A stretch of 64,000 bases of DNA from Kitagawia praeruptora. Taxonomy: Eukaryota; Streptophyta; Magnoliopsida; Apiales; Apiaceae. Location of the stretch: the NCBI GenBank assembly GCA_037693485.1, contig CM075344.1:77371501-77435500 (forward strand), in the 5' to 3' direction. Position 1 is the first letter of the stretch. Every line of letters begins with the position of its first letter. The position numbers and the translations under genes were made by a program. Below are positions 1 to 10,713 of the stretch, piece by piece. Below the pieces are notes generated by a model that saw only the letters and a program-made list of their open reading frames with translations, did no database searches and was not told the DNA's origin.

Positions 1-978
1 AGGTAGGCTATCCCCGATGTACATACAAATCCATGGACTTAGATATTAATTATTTTTCAGTAAACATATGGAGGCTCGTGTAGAAGCGTGTGTGTGTGTA
101 GTACCAAAATAAGTCTTTGCTAAAAGGCCTGTTATAACCGCAAAAACAGCGACATTCTTTGTCTTGGCGAGTTGTGCTAGGAATTCTGGTCCTTTGTCCC
201 CCCACAAACTGACAGTCAATGCTTCTTGCCTGTGCTCATATAATTGTTATTTATCATACTTTTAAAAAAAACTGGAGTTATACTTGATTAAGTTTATGAT
301 TTGGTGTAGAGGAAGAAAGCTACAACCTGTTATTTAGGAGTTCGATATCCATTTTCTTAGCGCCTCTCTGTGTTGTCTCAAAATCTCCATAGCTTACCAC
401 CCATCCGATGACATCTGTACAGAGTTCGAATTATATTAATAATGATGAAAGAAACAAACGGTAGACCAAGGCTAGAAAGTAGTGGGCTGACCAATAAAAG
501 ATGTGACATCTCCAATCAGGCCTCCTATGGTTTGAAAGTCTTGAAGTTCAAATTTATACTTTGGTATTACACCAGTGTCATCGCTTTTTTCGATGCTCGT
601 CTTATGATAGAAATTGAGGGAGAGATCTCTGTTAACACTGCGATACTTTGCAGGGGCGCTGACCACCTTCTTCTAGCGTTTTCATGATGTAGTTCCTTTG
701 GGTGTTCCTAATCATTGCCCAGATGTGATTGCCCTGTAATTTGTTTGTTAAATAGAAACAAATGGAAAATAATAATTTGGATGGAAGGAGAGTGCATAGT
801 ATGTTTTCGGTCCGCTATCAAAATACTTTACCTCTTGGTCGAGCAAGATAACATTAGTGTGCAGGAGTTTTTTGTCATTTGGATTGAAAGATTTCCAGAT
901 TCGGGTTACGCGCACATGGATAGTAGCCGTCTTTGTATCATTGACCAAAGCAGAAATCATTGTGCAGGGGGCAGCCAT
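1..978 (-). CDS. RPA70-like ssDNA-binding protein gene 1, Helitron-associated, partial
   Basis: Several minus-strand exons together read as the OB-fold core of replication protein A large subunit. The first exon starts at Met 978 and carries TIHVRVTRIWKSFNPNDKK and LLHTNVILLDQE, then reaches a GTAAAG donor near 831. A second block (666-472) has KYRSVNRDLSLNFYHKTS and YKFELQDFQTIG, the usual DBD-A strand order. A third (about 420-320) has TDVIGWVVSYGDFE. A fourth (about 228-100) has LTVSLWGDKGPEFLAQLAK, the start of a second OB fold. Plant Helitrons commonly carry RPA-like genes of this kind, presumably for single-strand binding during rolling-circle transposition. The gene runs off the left edge, so its C-terminus and zinc ribbon are not visible. 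Exon limits are read by eye. Whether it is expressed is unknown. Confidence 0.7.
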
Positions 979-2291
979 TTCTTTGTTTAATGATTTCTTG
1001 TAGGACTGGTTTTCAATGTGGCTGAAAGCTGAGGTTTTAAAGTAGCTGCTGAGTGAATGACTTGATGGGGGAAAGTCCAAAAGTTTGGGCAGTTACTTTG
1101 TCCATGATTACTGTTTAAGTAACGCTCATGTTTGTTTTTTCCATTGGGCGGTTGATTTTCTAGTAAGTTATATTAATAAATAAATTGAATAATCTTTTGG
1201 TTTGCTGTTGAGTTTATATTGTTGGTTCCATTGTTTGGTTCTTTGTGTTTATGAAGAACGTGGCCCTAATTATTTCATATGTAACCGGTGTATTCAATTT
1301 AATAGTTGTTTAAAATGTTAAAAAAATTAAAGGTGGGCTTGAAAAGAGCAGAATTAGTGTAATATAAAATAGTGTAATATTGTATAATTCTAATGCGAAT
1401 AATTTTATGTGTAAATAGAAGATAACTATATGATAGTACTCTGTACGTGGAATAAAAGTTTGTTTCCATTGAGTTTAGTAGAGTGTTAAGGAAGTATAGT
1501 AGAGTGTTAAGGAAGTATCCGTACAATCTTATGGAAATGAGAGATTAGCAATAACAAATAAAATCACATGACTGACGAACGAATGTAATGAAGCAACGCA
1601 CACGACGTTAAAAAAGAGGTCGCGTGTTTTAACAGTTATTTATGTGTATATGTGGCTTATATTTGTGATTTCGATTTGAGTGTTGTGTTAATTAGGGAGT
1701 AATTTCATGATTAAGGCAGTGTTTGCCTTGCGGTTATCGAAGAAGAGGATTGTTTATGCAATGAATTGATTATTAAGTAGGTAATAAAATTGACGCGTTA
1801 ATGTAGTTAACATGTTTATTTAACTGGAGGTGTGGCTTTCTGGCACTAACTTGTGGTAATTTTTTGAGTAATAAAGTTATGTTTAATAATGGTAGGGGGA
1901 AGGGGGTTAAGGGGTCTCTTCATATGCGCATGTATAAATTATAAGGTTCTGCAGCGAAATTTATATGATGGCATCACAGAATTTTATTAGTTGTTGCTAC
2001 CTTTGAGGTTTAGCATTCTATTGTCATGATTTTGATATCTATGTTAACTTGCTTGATAGAATTCAGCAGCTTCTACATTAAAATACTCTATGGGTTAATG
2101 TTGTTTGTTATTTAATATAATACAACATGGTGTTTCTCTAAATAATGATGTGACAGCTCCTTAGATCAACAATGCTTTTTTATTTACATCACTCTATAGA
2201 TCGATTGTTATTTGTTGCATTGAGTAATTTCAACTTCTTTGACATGCAGTTCTGCACTTATTTTGTAGATAGGCCAGCTGAAAGGAGAACA
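979..2291. other. AT-rich spacer without recognisable gene
   Basis: No convincing coding exon, RNA gene or repeat array was seen on either strand. Short ORFs here (for example the 75-codon minus-strand frame at 1299-1526) are low complexity. It is probably Helitron spacer between the RPA-like gene and the captured PGG fragment. Confidence 0.5.
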
Positions 2292-2556
2292 TCAGTACAA
2301 TAACGAGGTTGATGGAGAGAATAGTGCTATTGCATCTGATATGGCAAAGAGAATAAAGACTCCATCATCTAAGAACCGTGGTTTGTCATTGGTGTTGGTT
2401 CCTGCCGGTGCTGTAAAAATGGCAGCAAATGCCACGGCAACTATAAGGGCAGCTACAACAATGGCTGACGATGATTTATCCTTCACCCAGTGCTGTGATT
2501 CTTTAAGTATCTCCTTGTGCGTTTCTGTGAATACCATTCTTGGAGATGAATTTTTA
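2292..2556 (-). pseudogene. Captured ankyrin-repeat protein fragment (PGG domain)
   Basis: The minus-strand frame reads SPRMVFTETHKEILKESQHW, then VKDKSSSAIVVAALIVAVAF with AAIFTAPAG, and ends in FAISDAIALFSPSTSLL. This is the PGG domain of plant ankyrin-repeat membrane proteins (ITN1/ACD6-like families): a short pre-helix, a hydrophobic transmembrane segment ending in a PGG-type turn (here PAG), then the SD.IALF..TSLL segment. The ankyrin repeats and the rest of the transmembrane domain are missing. A stop follows directly after TSLLY, and upstream the frame runs into the repeat at 2598. It lies between two RPA-like genes on the same strand, as expected for a host exon captured by a Helitron. 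It is a fragment and unlikely to be functional alone. Confidence 0.75.
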
Positions 2557-2597
2557 GAGCTTTTTTATCCAAAAAAGTGTATGTGGGTAAAAGTAAA

Positions 2598-2742
2598 TGC
2601 CCTAGAAATAGCATATTTGTTGATCCTGATTGACTATATTCACAGACTTGAACAAATCGTGGACGCTTGGACCGCCAATTTATTAAATGGCCACACTTAT
2701 AAACATGGGATAGAAGATAATCAATCCTTAGTCCCACTTTAA
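2598..2742. repeat. Short dispersed repeat, copy 1
   Basis: About 145 bp that match 61107-61255 with only scattered differences; the shared core starts GCCCTAGAAATAGCATATTT. The flanks differ between the copies. The class is unclear. The copy at 61 kb has TGTTGGA next to its outer edge, as in some copia LTRs, so an LTR fragment is possible. Confidence 0.75.
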
Positions 2743-3746
2743 TAAATGAACAGGTAACAGACTTTGTAGTATGACCTTATGGAATTAGGTTTCAGGTCTT
2801 CAGAAGAAGTTGGTTGCTGTGCTGTTGAACACCATTTTCAATACCATCATCATTGCATCTTTTTAATTCTTCGCCTAAACTTGCTAATGCTATCTTGTGT
2901 GCTCCATTGTGCTTGTGTGGGTATAGCAGATTGTCAGGAATAACTTAGGCGCACCAATATTTGTTTATCACGCATAACATGTGTGGACTCAGTTGAGCAG
3001 AGTTCTTGGATATCTAGTAGCAATTGTTGCTCTCTGCTTGTTTATGGGTATTTTATTAGCAGTTGTTGTCTTTAGTTAATTATTTAAGAGCTAAAATCTC
3101 ATGTAGAAGGCTTGCTGTTCTTAACGATTCTATGAAGTTTGATTATGTGTTAGCAGATTATGATATGCAGGGTTAAATAATAGCAAAAGATCGGTTTGTG
3201 GTGGCTGGCATAAAGGGCGATCCATATCATAAATTAGCATGGAAACCTTTTAGAAGAAGTCGTGTGATAATTAATGAGTTTGCGGGCTTTGTTTTTGTTT
3301 CCACATAGATTTTGATGTGCGTGGTCACACAATAGGAAAAGATAGAATTTCTAATCTGAAACCACACACATTGTGTTGTGGGAGAAAAGATCCCTTTATC
3401 CTTTTTATTATCCATGATAAACATTGTTGGCAGTAGTTCAAAATTACCACATATATATTGACTAAAACATAAGGCATGGGACAGAACTGTATGTCAATGT
3501 GGTGAGATGAGATAGCAGTTTGTGCCGAGCAACATAGTGGCGTCATTTGGCTTTCCGAGCTTCTGTTGAGGGCTTTTTAAATTTGTTGTTTCTACTCATT
3601 ATGCTCCCTGCGGGATTCTCTGTATCTGCATGGAGTGGCCAGGGTTATGAACATAATAGTGCTTTAGTATTTTTTTAAATTTATGTAATGATTTCCAACA
3701 TTGCTTGCTGGAGTGGCCGTGTATGTATTTAGTAGGAGATGATGTA
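2743..3746. other. Spacer without recognisable gene
   Basis: No coding exon, RNA gene or tandem array was recognised. Two overlapping minus-strand frames at 3227-3546 do not resemble any family I know. Confidence 0.45.
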
Positions 3747-5736
3747 TTAATAATTACCAGTTTTCCTCTTTCGCGCAAGCTTTGACGCTTCTATGATTGT
3801 TTTGATAACATAGCTTCCACCGGTTCTCGCGTTCGGCCTCTGGTAATATTCCACTTCCACCAAACATTTGGTTCCTTTGATGTTATCCACTATGTTTTTA
3901 GCTGGTGTGCCCTTAACAGTTTTGGAGAGCTGCATTGTATGAGCTAAGAAGCTGAACATAGACTCCTGAAGCTTATAATTAGGGGTTTGCATGCCTAGAG
4001 GGTACCTGATCTGTCGTTGTGCAGACAAGTTGTAGTGGTGACATCCCGATGAGCTGTGCTATTTCCCTCGATTGCATAATGAATTCACCTGTGTAGCCGG
4101 TTGCGTCAGCCACGATAGCTCGCATGGATCTGTCAAAGAATAATGCGGAGTTAATTCATTAGTAGAGTTGTAAGGGATATAGTTGTATTGCCAATTGTTT
4201 TAAATGTGGGAAATAGTGTACCTTGTTATATAAAGGTTGAATTGTTTCTTGCATCTGTTACAGTAGTAACCTTCCTCTTGCAGGTTAACATCACGTGAGC
4301 AACATACACACGAAGCTGAAGTCCAGTTTGTTGTTGGGAGTAAATTTATGATAGTTGCGTCGCTCAGCAAAAACTTTCACAAGAGATAGGAATGCATAAA
4401 AATGTGTAAGTGTAGGTACTATTAAGGTTGTTCCTATTATGAAATAATAGGACGATGAAACATACTTACTTTTTCTTGGAGCTTATGTTGGGTTGTGCGG
4501 AGGTGTTGTATGGACATAAATTTGGTGGTCCGAGTTTGGTCATTTAGATTGTCATTGACAGGTTGTGCTGGCTTTCGACATATAACATTGCCGTAGGTTT
4601 CCTCCACCACTTGGCGTAGATTTTCAAACTGTTTGTGAACCGGGTTGTACTGTATTTGCGTTGCTGGCGTCGAAGATAAGTAGGGTTCCCCTACATAACT
4701 TCCAGAATTTAAATTATGAATGGGTTCATAGTATTTTTGAGGTTTTTTGACGAAACTTACCATTCTTTTCTTTCCTGTGTAAGCCTGGCACTACGAGGAT
4801 CGTATTTGCTTTCCTGTGGAGATTAAATTGCACCCCAAATAATGTTGCTTGGTCGCCCCATAGAAAAACTGGAACAGATGCACAACTGGGAGGAACGAAT
4901 AAGAGGAGAATACATGAATTTAATGAATTGGGGAAAATTTGTTTGGTCCTAGCCCAAAGTGCTATGAGTTGTTTCTAATATTTGGCAGTAAGAAATATTT
5001 AAGTTGTACCTGCTATCCATAATTGTGATACGTAGTTTATCGATGTCATTAGGAGATCCCATATCTTCAACTTTCAACAGCACCCCACACACATCTGATA
5101 AGGCATTCATAACAATTTCTAATGGAGGTGATGCATGCATATTTATGCAGTGAAACATAGTGAGGAGTCAAACAAAAAATGTGAAGGTTTACTTTCTTAC
5201 CAATTAAAGTATCCATGTTTGGCTGATGCGCCCTGAGCGTTGACAACTTTTGTAGGTCAAATTTCAAGTCTGAAATGTTGATGTCCTTGCAGCAGTTGGC
5301 AATTTTTGTTTCACGGCAGAAAAGCACAAACCTCTTTGATTGAACTGGCTTCCATCTTATGGGTGAGGTAACAAACCTATAGTTAGTAATATAATAAAGC
5401 AGGTCTTCACATAGGTTGGGCCAGATACGTTCCATTTCTGCTCCATTTGCGATTGCGTGGACTTGGTTATCCTGTTGATAGGTAAGTGCAAGCATAGATG
5501 TTTTTAGGTTAAAGTCTAGTTAAGATTTAGCATGTATAAACTATTTAAATCAATATGATCGTTACCTCTTCATCTAGTAGGACGAAGTTAGCTACTATTT
5601 CAGTGGAGTCGTAGGTGGACACACTTTTCCAAGCTCGTGTCACACGAACCACGATTGTGGTTTCATTTATTCCCGGTTGAAGCTGTGAAAACATCATAGT
5701 TCCTGGCCGAGGATGCCCTGGTTTTTTGAGGTCCAT
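3747..5736 (-). CDS. RPA70-like ssDNA-binding protein gene 2, Helitron-associated
   Basis: A multi-exon minus-strand gene. Exon 1 starts at Met 5736 (MDLKKPGHPRPG) and contains TTIVVRVTRAWKSVSTYDS and ANFVLLDEE before a GTAACG donor. Exon 2 begins after ...CAACAG at about 5473 and continues in phase with DNQVHAIANGAEMERI and YYITNYRFVTSPIRWKPV, the RPA DBD-A pattern. Later exons carry DVCGVLLKVEDMG (near 5100), KLRITIMDSR, and then QLIALWARTK and FLWGDQATLFGVQFNLHRK (about 4980-4800). A hydrophilic linker follows (4763-4437). The last part has TGEFIMQSREIAQLIG (near 4080) and CLVEVEYYQRPNARTGGSYV (near 3850), matching the DBD-C region. It sits downstream of the helicase 3' exon on the same strand. 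No frameshift is needed in the exons I could place, but the splice sites are read by eye. Confidence 0.72.
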
Positions 5737-6558
5737 TGTGGCTATGTGGTGAGGAATAAATGTGTGTTCTATTGTATTAGTATTGTATTAGAAGCTTTTA
5801 GTTTGTTTTTTGGTTTTTATTGGCGGTACATGGAAGGGTGGTTTTACACATTTATTAGGCTCCATACGTTTAGGAACAGAAGGGTTTTAGATAGTGCTAG
5901 GGGGTTATCAAAACTTTTTTTTCTAATAATAGGCAACATTGGTGGTATAAAAAAGTATTAGGCAACATTAAAATGTGAGCTAGTATTCATTTTTTTTTAA
6001 AAATGCACTCATAATATGAAATTGTAAGTGGCAAATTTATTAAAAGCATGCATAACCCAAATTATATTTGAATAGCTTTAAAATAATTTTTGTTTAGCCT
6101 GTAAATAAATGTTAAATTTTTTAAAGATACTTATTTTCTTTTGTAAATCTTATGCTATATTTTCTGTGGTAAATCTTATGGTGTACTTTCTTTGATAAGT
6201 TACATAACCCAAATTATAAAGAAAACATGAATATGTTTGAGCTTGTTTTAAATATATCATGCAGAAACATGCTTTAAGCACATTCATTTGAAATTTTGTG
6301 CCAAAGGCAATACAAATAAAAAATTTGTGTAGAACCTAGGGTGCGAGCAGGGTTTGTTTTTGCATTTATAAACCTTATCCCATCTTAGAATGCACATGAA
6401 TAAAAGTGTGATGCAGCAAAATGTCCAACGAAATAAGACTTTACACGAAATAGAACGCAGGGGGAGAAAAATGTTAACTGTCAGCTTCAGTTAGTGGAAA
6501 AACTGAGGTGTTTCCTCTCTGTCAATACAAGATATAACTGTTACATGGCTGCATCAAG
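5737..6558. other. AT-rich spacer between RPA-like gene 2 and helicase 3' exon
   Basis: No gene seen. The stretch is strongly AT-rich with short homopolymer runs. It would hold the helicase 3' UTR and the promoter of RPA-like gene 2, but no clear TATA box could be assigned. Confidence 0.45.
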
Positions 6559-7308
6559 TTAGAGGCATGTTATATTGCTGAAAATTTCCCGGTAAACAAC
6601 ATTTTTGGTGTATCCATTAGTTGCTTGGTCTTCGTTTGCGCAAACAATTTTTAATCCAGCTGGTGTTGTAACGCGGGAAATTGCTACATATAGTTGGCCG
6701 TGACTAAAAACTGGATTTGGTAAATACAAACCCACATTTTTCATTGTCTGTCCCTGGCTCTTATTGATAGTCATCGCATAACAGAGAGCCACTGGGAATT
6801 GTTTTCGTTTCAAGACAAATGGGTACGTCTTATCAGCTGGAGTCATAGTTATGCGGGGTATGTAAGCTATTTCACCGATCTTGTTACCAGTTATGATGAC
6901 AGCTTCTATAAGGAACGGATAACAGCGAGTAACTATTAACCGGGTCCAATTGCATAATCCTTTCTTTGGATTTAGGTTCCGTAGAAGCATTATAGGTGCA
7001 CCAACCTTAATTTCAATCTCATGATTTGGCATACCACTAAATCTCAAAGAATTCAGGTATTCTGTGGGATATAGGACCTCTGCGGCATCACTTGTTGTAG
7101 ATCCTTTGCATATGGTATCACAGCTTGTGTACCTCCTAGATTTTCCGGGCAATCTCCTCAACACTTCTTGATTAATTACTTCAACATATTCATTTAACGG
7201 GGTCAGGATGGCTCTATCACGTAAGTATGTAGTGTCTCCGTGTTTTGTATCCAACTCACCATAGATTTCGTTGACTATGGCACACACTGGGTCACCGTCA
7301 TATGCAAC
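6559..7308 (-). CDS. Helitron helicase, 3' terminal exon
   Basis: This is the C-terminal part of a PIF1-type Helitron helicase. After an acceptor reading CTGTAG at 7309, the exon opens with VAYDGDPVCAIVNEIYGEL. It continues with YLRDRAILTPLNEYVEVIN, IEIKVGAPIMLLRNLNPKKG, FPVALCYAMTINKSQGQT (helicase motif V/VI region) and HGQLYVAISRV, and stops after FSNITCL. These are the expected closing motifs of a SF1B helicase in the right order, with no internal stop. Its upstream partner is the exon ending at 61370; joining them keeps phase. The enzyme would unwind DNA during rolling-circle transposition. Alternative: a 3' fragment of an unrelated Helitron copy. Confidence 0.85.
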   Translation of the reverse strand, partial: VAYDGDPVCAIVNEIYGELDTKHGDTTYLRDRAILTPLNEYVEVINQEVLRRLPGKSRRYTSCDTICKGSTTSDAAEVLYPTEYLNSLRFSGMPNHEIEIKVGAPIMLLRNLNPKKGLCNWTRLIVTRCYPFLIEAVIITGNKIGEIAYIPRITMTPADKTYPFVLKRKQFPVALCYAMTINKSQGQTMKNVGLYLPNPVFSHGQLYVAISRVTTPAGLKIVCANEDQATNGYTKNVVYREIFSNITCL

Positions 7309-7735
7309 CTACAGCTGCACCATAAAATACTTTTTATTCTTGCACAAAAAGATGCAGTATGATTGCAGGGAGGGTAATAATAGCAAGGCATATGGTGGTT
7401 ATGTGGAAGTATTTCATGTAGGTAAACTTCATTCCAATGGTTATATTAGATGGACATGCAATACAGAATAATGAAATATAAATCAAGGGGCCAACACCCC
7501 TGCTTTCTAGGTTAAATATGTGAAAATTTTATAAATATGTTAAATTGGACAGAGGGAGCATAGTGTTATTTTTCTCATTCGACTGCTAAATACGTGGGTT
7601 TCTGTTCCTGGACAAAATAAATGGGATGGAGGGAGCGTATTGTTATTCTTTTTCTTGAATTTTCTAACAATTTAATGGGTTTTAATTCAAATATAGATCA
7701 AGAAATTCATAATTTATTATATTGACAAATGGGAC

Positions 7736-7841
7736 ATGAAATCAGAAATTTAGTTGCATCTGGTTGCATTCAGTTGCAAATTTAGTTGAATATGCCCCTG
7801 CGGGGCCATGGAACCTAAATCCACCAAAATATCACCCACCT

Positions 7842-7872
<31 letters not shown>

Positions 7873-8220
7873 AGAGTTCAAAAATGAGGTCGAAATTGAC
7901 AACTGACAAATAGAACCTGAAATCAGAAATTTAGTTGTATGTGATTGCATTCAGTTGCAAATTTAGTTGAATATGCCCCTGCGGGGCCATGGAACCTAAA
8001 TCCACCAAAATATCACCCACATTAAATATATATATATAATTTTTTTTATAGAGTTCAAAAATGAGGTCAAAAATGACAACTGACAAATGGAACCTGAAAT
8101 CAGAAATTTAGTTGCATGTGGTTGCATTCAGTTGCAAATTTAGTTGAATGTGGTTGCATTAAGTTGAATATGCCCCTGCGGGGCCAGGAAACCCAAATCC
8201 ACCAAAATAGCCCCCACCTT
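7736..8220. repeat. Three-copy tandem repeat, period about 180 bp, with GC hairpin core
   Basis: The phrase AATCAGAAATTTAGTTG recurs at about 7740, 7921 and 8098. Each unit has several GTTGCA words, then TGCCCCTGCGGGGCCA (a GC-rich inverted repeat) and a CACCAAAATA tail leading into a TA-rich spacer. The TA spacer length varies between units. It contrasts with the AT-rich flanks. The origin is unknown; it could be part of a small non-autonomous element. Confidence 0.8.
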
Positions 8221-9302
8221 AAAAAAAAGTGTCACAATCGGTTGGGAAAGCTCAACATAAAGGGGGAGGGGGAGAATTAGGGTTAGGGTTAGTATTTTTG
8301 CAATTTGAAACTTAGTTTAGTAAAATTGCAAATAGACATTCTTAACAAAAGTAAATGTGCAAAAATTTACTTTTTTCTATTTATTTTTCAAAAGAACCCT
8401 TAATTATATTATGTAATTATTTATTTTAATAATTAGAATAACCAAACCGACAAATTTTCAATATTTCGGCTTTAATGTAATAGTATAGGTGTTCATATCC
8501 TTTTAGAAGTCTTATTAGATAAAGTTAATAATACGATTTATATTAATTTAAGAAAATATTAATTTGTTCTTTTCAAAAAATAGTTGTGTTATCATATTTA
8601 AAAAAAAAAGGAATTTGTGTAAATACAATATTTACCATGTTTTTAAATAACCTGAAAAATATATATCAGGTTGTGTATAAATTAATTTATGTTTTTTTTA
8701 TAAAGTTGTCTTTTTTTGTAAAAAAACAGAATTTTTGCAAATTCATTATTCAATTATTTTAAATATTTGACCGTGCAGTAATTGATTGTGTTTTAGCTTT
8801 CTAGTTGAGTTCTTTTACATAGAAAACAGTCGATCTTCTTGTCTCCTTTTTAGTTATCACCTTTGCATTAGAAGTAAATTGTAATATAATGTAATCATTT
8901 ATAATATAATAGAATTATAATCTTTTATAATATAATAGAATTTTAATATAATTTTGACAGTTGATTTAATTTAATATTGTAATATAGATAATCTTTTAAA
9001 ATGTAACAGAATTATAATTTTTTATAATATAATAGAATTTTAATATAATCTTGACCGTTGATGTAATTTAATATCATCCAATGGTGGTTATTATTTTCGA
9101 TGTAGTATAGTCAACCAAATATCCAACGTATGCTTATTATATATGTATACTATTATATAAAAGCCGAAATGGTTGGTTGGCACCAGATTTTAGTTATTTA
9201 ATTTACCCTTAACTAATGAAACATGTTATTTTACTTAATTGTTATTTATAATAATATAATAAATAGTTATTAGCCGATTGCCTTTTTAACATTTACTTTT
9301 AA
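8221..9302. other. AT-rich non-coding stretch with an internal duplication
   Basis: No gene. Between about 8885 and 9085 a block rich in TATAATATAATAGAATT is present twice in tandem-like order, about 115 bp apart, each followed by a TTGAC.GTTGATTTAATTT-type phrase. The rest is featureless A/T-rich sequence. Confidence 0.5.
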
Positions 9303-9956
9303 TTGAAGAAACAGTTTGATAGCAGAGAGCTTAGAGGATTGTGCGAGCAGTTTGGAATTCACAAAGCATTTTCAGCAGTGTATTATCCGCAGAGTAATGG
9401 ACAGACTGAAGCTGTGAACAAGATTATCAAGCATACTTTGAAGACAAGGCTTGAAGAAAAGAAAGGAAGTTGGCCACAAGAGCTTCCTGGAGTCTTGTGG
9501 TCGTACAACACCACTCCTAGAACTACAACTGGTAAGTCTCCTTTTACTCTCACTTATGGCTGTGAAGCTATGACACCTGTGGAAGTTGGAACAGGTTCTT
9601 TGAGAAGAAAGTATTATGACCCCGAGAACAATGAGGTCAATAATAGGCTTTATTTAGATATGATCGAAGAGTTGAGGACAGATTCACAAGTGAAGCTAGC
9701 AGCATATCAGCAGAGAGTTCGAAGGTATTACAACAAAAAGGTGAAAGCAAGACCTTTTAATGTTGAAGACCTGGTTTTGAGGAAAGTTATGCCAAACACC
9801 AAAGTTCTGGCACATGGAGCTTTTAGAGCGAATTGGGAAGGACCTTACCAGATAAAGTCAGCTATTTGGGAAGGAACCTACCATTTGATGGATATGGATG
9901 GGAATCTCATTCCGAGAGCTTGGAATGCAGAACATCTCAAGAAGTATTATCAGTAA
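9303..9956 (+). pseudogene. Truncated Ty3/gypsy Tat-lineage integrase (C-terminal half)
   Basis: The frame begins inside the integrase core and carries the third catalytic region YYPQSNGQTEAVNKIIKH (the E of the DDE triad). It continues with WSYNTTPRTTTGKSPFTLTY and the C-terminal segment ANWEGPYQIKSAIWEG, ending HLKKYYQ. The first two catalytic aspartates, the zinc domain, RT and protease are absent, so the element is cut at about 9.30 kb. The frame itself is open over 217 codons. The family assignment rests on the NGQ.EA.NK pattern and the ANWEGPY tail typical of Tat elements. Its LTRs are not visible; a Tekay-like LTR interrupts it at 10714. Confidence 0.8.
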
Positions 9957-10407
9957 TCCTCCTTTACTATGCTTTCTTAGGAAAAGTAAGGCTCTTTCAG
10001 CCCAAGAATAAAGCCAGCTTATTAGTTATAGCTGACCAGAATTGTTGATTTTCAGTATTTAATTTTGCATGTAATCGGAGGGTACTTGATGTGAACCTTC
10101 CTATTTGCAAGACAGTTTTAGTATTGAGCATTGGTAGTTCTGTGTTGAATCTTTTGATTGCAGTACTGATGATTATAGCTTCATAATAGTTCTTTTACGT
10201 AACAATAATTACCCAAAAGAACTGGGGGTAGTATTCCTACTTAGACAGTATTGTGCTTGATATGATTAGCCATTTCATATGCCAATTTAAAAATTTTAAG
10301 TGCTTGTTTTAGTACTTGTGTTGTGAAACAGGTCACCTTGACGAACAGGTTCCTGTAACATTGACAGTATGAATATGAGTTGACAGAATATGCAGATTGT
10401 TATTGAT
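9957..10407 (+). other. 3' untranslated tail of the truncated Tat element
   Basis: No ORF of note. It follows the integrase stop directly and leads into the minisatellite, as Tat elements often have long repeat-bearing 3' tails. Confidence 0.4.
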
Positions 10408-10640
10408 TGATACGAGCACGAGAAAAAGCCTCAAGTAGCTTCCTGAGCACGAGAAAAAGCCTCAGGTAGCTTCTTGAGTACGAGAAAAAGCCTCAGGTAG
10501 CTTCCTGAGCACGAGAAAAAGCCTCAGGTAGCTTCCTGAGCATGAAAAAAGCCTCAGGTAGCTTCCTGAGCATGAGAAAAGCCTCAGGTAGCTTCCTGAG
10601 CATGAGAAAAAGCCTCAGGTAGCTTCCTGGGTAGATTTGA
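10408..10640. repeat. Minisatellite, about 7 units of 30-32 bp
   Basis: Units contain AGCCTCAGGTAGCTTCCTGA and a GAGCACGAGAAAA-type spacer, with small length differences between units. Each unit has the inverted repeat CTCAGG...CCTGAG separated by six bases. On the minus strand it happens to encode a repeated LRKLPEAF peptide, which I treat as a by-product. Confidence 0.88.
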
Positions 10641-10713
10641 ATGAAAAGTCTCAGCTGATTGAGCATGACATTGTAGCTAAAAGCCTCAAGACCCTTGAGC
10701 ACGTGATCTAAAC

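Noticed and set aside
8268..8300. Telomere-like TTAGGG words (two to three copies)
   Set aside because: Too few copies, and the plant telomere unit is TTTAGGG; probably chance in an A/G-rich stretch.
9140..9185. Possible Helitron 5' end (TATACTATTATATAAAAGCC)
   Set aside because: It resembles plant Helitron starts, but the leading TC is absent and no matching 3' end on the plus strand was found.
10408..10640. CRISPR-like spacing of the minisatellite
   Set aside because: Units are directly adjacent without unique spacers, in a plant transposon.
10493..10702. Minus-strand ORF with repeated LRKLPEAF
   Set aside because: It is the translation of the minisatellite; no start context or homologue supports a gene.
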